Assembly: GCA_023228225.1 (NCBI GenBank)
Contig: JALOBO010000110.1
Coordinates: forward strand, 1-5,364
From: Clostridia bacterium
GTDB taxonomy: Bacteria; Bacillota; Clostridia; Christensenellales; UBA1242
Direction of reading: 5' to 3'
DNA: 5,364 bases
Every line of letters starts with the position of its first letter. The stretch's first letter is position 1. A model generated the notes under the pieces. The model saw only the letters and a list, made by a program, of their open reading frames with translations, ran no database searches and was not told where the DNA came from. Made by a program: the position numbers and the translations under genes. Below are positions 3,726 to 5,364 of the stretch, one piece after another.

Positions 3726-3812
3726 TCACTCACGCTCCTTGTATAACTTTATTAAATCTGTATCCAGTTTATTCCCCTTCTCACTTGGTTCTGTGATTTT
3801 ATAGACTTTCAT
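3726..3812 (-). CDS. 28-aa ORF, probable leftover 3' end of a homologue of the 156-aa gene
   Basis: It starts MKVYKITEPSEKGNKLDTDL and ends IKLYKERE. From EPSEK on, it aligns with the C-terminal part of the 156-aa protein (EPSEKWHNLDTDLLKLIKE): 14 of 19 residues and 47 of 57 nt identical. This ORF therefore looks like the original 3' end of a gene of that family, left behind when the methyltransferase with its own upstream tail was placed in front, and re-started by an ATGA overlap with the methyltransferase stop. Only a weak GGGG lies upstream of the ATG. Its AAGGAG near the end serves the next microprotein. It may be translated by coupling but could be non-functional. Confidence 0.6.
   Translation of the reverse strand: MKVYKITEPSEKGNKLDTDLIKLYKERE
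3735..3791 (-). repeat. Tail-plus-RBS direct repeat C, copy 1
   Basis: 57 bp, ungapped match to 4362-4418 with about 47 identities, in direct orientation and read in the same protein frame. It encodes EPSEK...LDTDL.KL.KE and ends in AAGGAG, the ribosome binding site of the following gene (here the 27-aa membrane peptide). Confidence 0.85.
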
Positions 3813-4354
3813 ACTTCATTACCCCAAACATCCCAACCTTCTGTTTTTTGTCTTGCAAATAATTCTATGCGTGGAACATCTCCGATTATGTTTACAATTT
3901 TTTCTCTAAATATGCTTGGCTTTTCACTATGTGCAAGTCTTTCACTGTGTACTACCGACAACTCATTTCTAACTAAGGGAGAAAATCTATTGGGCTTTTT
4001 CTTGACCCCAATTAAACAAATCTCTGTATTTTGCCTTGTGTAGTAGCCCATACCCCATGATGGTTTTCCATTTTTAGACATTTTAACCCAATCAAAACCT
4101 AGTCCATAATAGCTAAATTCCCATGCTTTGATAACCTCAATACCTTGTTCTAGTCGTGGAAAAGTTACCCATAGCCAAAGAATACACTTATCATCAGATA
4201 TGCTTTGTATTGGTAGGTTTTTTATGTCGTCTATATTCATTGTTGGGTAATGACTTGACACTACCCTGTTTCCACTTCCACTTTCTTTATATTCCCAAGG
4301 TGGGTCAGCATAGATTATTTGGTATTTTTTATTTGGAAACGGTATTTGTTCCAT
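3809..4354 (-). CDS. MT-A70-family adenine-N6 DNA methyltransferase (181 aa)
   Basis: Transfers a methyl group from S-adenosylmethionine to adenine N6, most likely in DNA; probably an orphan phage methylase that shields phage DNA from restriction or alters host regulation. The catalytic motif YADPPWEY has DPPW at 17-20. HYPTM (35-39), ILWLWVTFPRLE (58-69), TRQNTEICLIG (106-116), SEKP (143-146) and ELFAR...GWDVWGNE (164-180) are all MT-A70 hallmarks, and the length is normal for compact phage members. No endonuclease gene is next to it. Start ATG 4354 has AAGGAG 7 nt upstream and overlaps the 156-aa gene by 26 nt. The stop overlaps the 28-aa ORF as ATGA. It is bracketed by repeat C (3735-3791, 4362-4418), suggesting acquisition as a cassette. 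The target sequence cannot be told. Confidence 0.96.
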   Translation of the reverse strand: MEQIPFPNKKYQIIYADPPWEYKESGSGNRVVSSHYPTMNIDDIKNLPIQSISDDKCILWLWVTFPRLEQGIEVIKAWEFSYYGLGFDWVKMSKNGKPSWGMGYYTRQNTEICLIGVKKKPNRFSPLVRNELSVVHSERLAHSEKPSIFREKIVNIIGDVPRIELFARQKTEGWDVWGNEV

Positions 4355-4799
4355 CTGTCATCTCCTTAATTAACTTTAATAAATCTGTGTCCAAATTATG
4401 CCACTTCTCGCTTGGTTCGTCTAGGTCATCGAAGAAGCAGAAAACATAGTTTATAATGTTGCCAGCTTTAGAAAAACCTGTTGCCCAAACATCTTCTCTT
4501 ATTCTTCCAGACTCATCATCAATCCAAGTAAACACTCCTTTCCCCACAAGGTTCATCGCTATTTCTTTATGAGTTAATTCTCTCGGCTCTTCTTTTTGTA
4601 CTGGGCGGATATATTTAAAACGTCCAACTCCCTCTTTAAAATGTATAATAAATTCATTGGAAGTATAGTCAATGTTTACTAGTTCTCCTTTATATAAACA
4701 ATAAACATCAAATTCAGGTGTTTCGCTTGCCTCATACTCTTGCCCTATAACTACTGGAAATCTAATTCCGTTATACTCTACTGTTATTTCTATGTTCAT
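4329..4799 (-). CDS. Hypothetical phage protein (156 aa)
   Basis: No family is recognised with confidence. Residues 1-66 look like a small beta-rich domain (IEITVEYNGIRFPVVIGQEY, then VYCLYKGELVNIDYT and strands to IRPVQ). A linker EEPREL leads to a second part, 77-123, starting HKEIAMNLVGKGVFTWIDDE and containing VWATGFS and NYVFCFFDD. The C-terminal tail EPSEKWHNLDTDLLKLIKE (128-146) recurs in the 28-aa ORF beyond the methyltransferase gene. The last ten residues overlap the methyltransferase start. ATG 4799 has GGAGG 4-5 nt upstream; 9 nt separate it from the preceding gene. The tail may be a modular piece rather than part of the core fold. Confidence 0.9.
   Translation of the reverse strand: MNIEITVEYNGIRFPVVIGQEYEASETPEFDVYCLYKGELVNIDYTSNEFIIHFKEGVGRFKYIRPVQKEEPRELTHKEIAMNLVGKGVFTWIDDESGRIREDVWATGFSKAGNIINYVFCFFDDLDEPSEKWHNLDTDLLKLIKEMTDGTNTVSK
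4362..4418 (-). repeat. Tail-plus-RBS direct repeat C, copy 2
   Basis: Partner of 3735-3791 (about 47 of 57 identical, 627 bp apart). It encodes the tail of the 156-aa protein and supplies the AAGGAG that serves the methyltransferase start. The two copies flank exactly the methyltransferase gene. Confidence 0.85.
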
Positions 4800-4808
4800 T
4801 TTTCCTCC

Positions 4809-5117
4809 TTATCTTTTTTCATCACCAAAGGCATCTATTGCTTGGGTAAAATTTCCGTTATTCCTAGAGGCTTGCTTTACTGCATAATATTCTAAACTCT
4901 TCCCAACGTTTGCTTTCTCTAACCAATAGTCATCTTCTTTACACACTTGTAATAGCCGTGACATTCTTCCTATCGCAAAAACTGCTTGTCGCGGACATTC
5001 TGATTCAGCAACTTTTTTGCAGATTTCTATTGCTCTAGCTGATACTCCATCACGCCCGCCTATTTTACTGAAACATTGTTTCATCTCTTTGGTTTCTTTT
5101 ATGTCCTGAATTGACAT
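4809..5117 (-). CDS. Hypothetical protein (102 aa), first gene of the main operon
   Basis: Not recognised. Predicted mostly helical, basic overall, with four cysteines (C15, C33, C41, C59). Recognisable segments are SARAIEICKKVAESECPRQA (26-45), FAIGRMSRLLQVCKEDDYWL (47-66) and SLEYYAVKQASRNNGNF (74-90). No enzymatic, HTH or membrane motif stands out. ATG 5117 is preceded by AAGGAG with 7 nt spacing, and the ribosome binding site lies 3 nt after a 7-bp hairpin in the leader (5134-5155). As first gene after promoter P1 it may be the most strongly expressed and the one under leader control. The stop (TAA) is 9 nt before the next ATG. Confidence 0.88.
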   Translation of the reverse strand: MSIQDIKETKEMKQCFSKIGGRDGVSARAIEICKKVAESECPRQAVFAIGRMSRLLQVCKEDDYWLEKANVGKSLEYYAVKQASRNNGNFTQAIDAFGDEKR

Positions 5118-5133
5118 TTTCAGTCTCCTTGAT

Positions 5134-5155
5134 CCAACAGCTTTGACTCTGTTGG
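5134..5155 (-). promoter_or_regulatory. Leader hairpin directly upstream of the first RBS
   Basis: CCAACAG (5155-5149) and CTGTTGG (5140-5134) on the minus strand form a perfect 7-bp stem with an 8-nt loop AGTCAAAG. The AAGGAG of the 102-aa gene begins 3 nt after the stem. There is no T run, so it is not a terminator. In the mRNA it could limit ribosome access or be a protein-binding site. The dyad could also act as a DNA operator downstream of P1. Confidence 0.55.
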
Positions 5156-5162
5156 TTGTTAT

Positions 5163-5181
5163 TAATCTTAACTTATGATTA
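5163..5181 (-). promoter_or_regulatory. Possible operator dyad at the P1 start site (weak)
   Basis: TAATC (5181-5177) and GATTA (5167-5163) on the minus strand form a 5-bp inverted repeat with a 9-bp centre, placed where transcription from P1 would begin. Five base pairs in AT-rich DNA can occur by chance, so this is only a candidate regulator-binding site. Confidence 0.25.
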
Positions 5182-5208
5182 TTTTACCATGAAATTACTA
5201 AATGTCAA
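5181..5208 (-). promoter_or_regulatory. Promoter P1 of the main operon
   Basis: On the minus strand: consensus -35 TTGACA (5208-5203), 16-bp spacer, -10 TAAAAT (5186-5181) preceded by TGG (extended -10). The -35 lies in the last codons of the upstream partial gene. It gives a leader of roughly 55-60 nt before the 102-aa gene. It should drive the tightly packed genes down to at least 1330. Confidence 0.8.
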
Positions 5209-5364
5209 TATAATTTTTCAAAATAAAATTTTGCCAATAATTAATATTGCAACTATCTGGATAATTAGATTGTTGAGCAAGTGTATCAACCTCATTGATT
5301 AAATCACTTAATTGTTCACCTATTGAATCATTAACAAAATGAAAATTACCTTGTTTTATTGATT
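5198..5364 (-). CDS. Hypothetical protein, C-terminal part only (cut by right window edge)
   Basis: An open frame from the window edge (54 complete codons) to TAG at 5200-5198, with no ATG in it, so the start is outside the window. The visible part contains GEQLSDLINEVDTLAQQSNY, a likely helix, then PDSCNINYWQNFILKN and ends YIDI. The composition is that of a real protein (Trp, Cys, helical periodicity, no in-frame stops in AT-rich DNA). Product not recognised. Its last codons double as the -35 region of promoter P1, marking the end of an upstream transcription unit or an internal promoter within a longer operon. Confidence 0.7.
   Translation of the reverse strand, partial: SIKQGNFHFVNDSIGEQLSDLINEVDTLAQQSNYPDSCNINYWQNFILKNYIDI

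Noticed and set aside
3735..4418. Repeat C as attachment sites or transposon ends around the methyltransferase
   Set aside because: The repeats are direct, coding, and diverged (about 82% identity) with no integrase, transposase or inverted termini nearby; homologous exchange of gene modules fits better.
4156..4449. Plus-strand open frame of 97 codons
   Set aside because: Antisense to the MT-A70 methyltransferase and 156-aa genes; no ribosome binding site.
5134..5155. Leader hairpin as transcription terminator of the upstream gene
   Set aside because: On the minus strand the stem is followed by ATCAAGG, not a T run, and promoter P1 lies upstream of it, so it belongs to the new transcript's leader.

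Overview
The window is a strongly AT-rich, fully one-sided stretch of DNA. All 21 supported genes lie on the minus strand, so transcription runs from high to low coordinates. Genes are very short and joined by ATGA/GTGA stop-start overlaps or 1-15 nt gaps, with strong GGAGG-type ribosome binding sites and sigma-A-like promoters. Two YopX-family proteins, an orphan MT-A70 adenine methyltransferase, a stand-alone polynucleotide-3'-phosphatase-like HAD protein and many tiny unknown proteins indicate the early/middle accessory region of a phage or prophage of a low-G+C Gram-positive host (Bacillota). No integrase, capsid, tail or replication gene is present, so the exact host and phage type cannot be read from here.

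Layout in order of transcription. (1) Right edge: the 3' end of an unknown gene (5198-5364). (2) Promoter P1 (5181-5208), whose -35 lies inside that gene's last codons, then a leader with a 7-bp hairpin just before the first ribosome binding site. (3) A long operon: unknown 102-aa gene, unknown 156-aa gene, MT-A70 methyltransferase, a 28-aa ORF, a 27-aa membrane microprotein, a 51-aa gene, a small HTH-like protein, a Cys-containing 54-aa gene, a 54-aa coiled-coil gene, a 48-aa gene that looks frameshifted, a 95-aa single-pass membrane protein, a 50-aa paralogue of the coiled-coil gene, a YopX protein, a 36-aa Cys-rich protein and the HAD phosphatase (1330-1785). (4) Promoter P2 (1305-1333) overlapping the phosphatase stop codon, then a divergent YopX-like gene, an SH3/KOW-like gene and a STAS-like gene, closed by an intrinsic terminator (378-404). 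(5) Promoter P3 (328-356), a near copy of P2, then a zinc-finger-like gene and a gene cut by the left edge.

The most notable feature is a recurring repeat architecture in the operon core. In four cases the same unit, the 3' end of a gene (shared C-terminal peptide) fused to the ribosome binding site of the next gene, occurs twice in direct orientation with different genes following. The tails are IEQGVEG, LLDIYLEG, EPSEK...LDTDL.KL.KE and KRFK..G.VR. Two pairs exactly bracket single genes (the methyltransferase and the 51-aa gene). This suggests that tail-plus-RBS units act as homology joints through which accessory genes are gained, lost or shuffled without breaking translation of the polycistron. 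A second point is a probable +1 frameshift site (TTT TAA A) in the 48-aa gene. Shifting there restores a 72-aa protein with a family tail and the usual ATGA junction.

Several genes described here (1798-1908, 2342-2494, 2854-3000, 3000-3164, 3122-3286, 3489-3644, 3641-3724, 3726-3812) are so short that length cut-offs would normally hide them. They were read directly from the sequence and are supported by ribosome binding sites, stop-start overlaps and internal paralogy.
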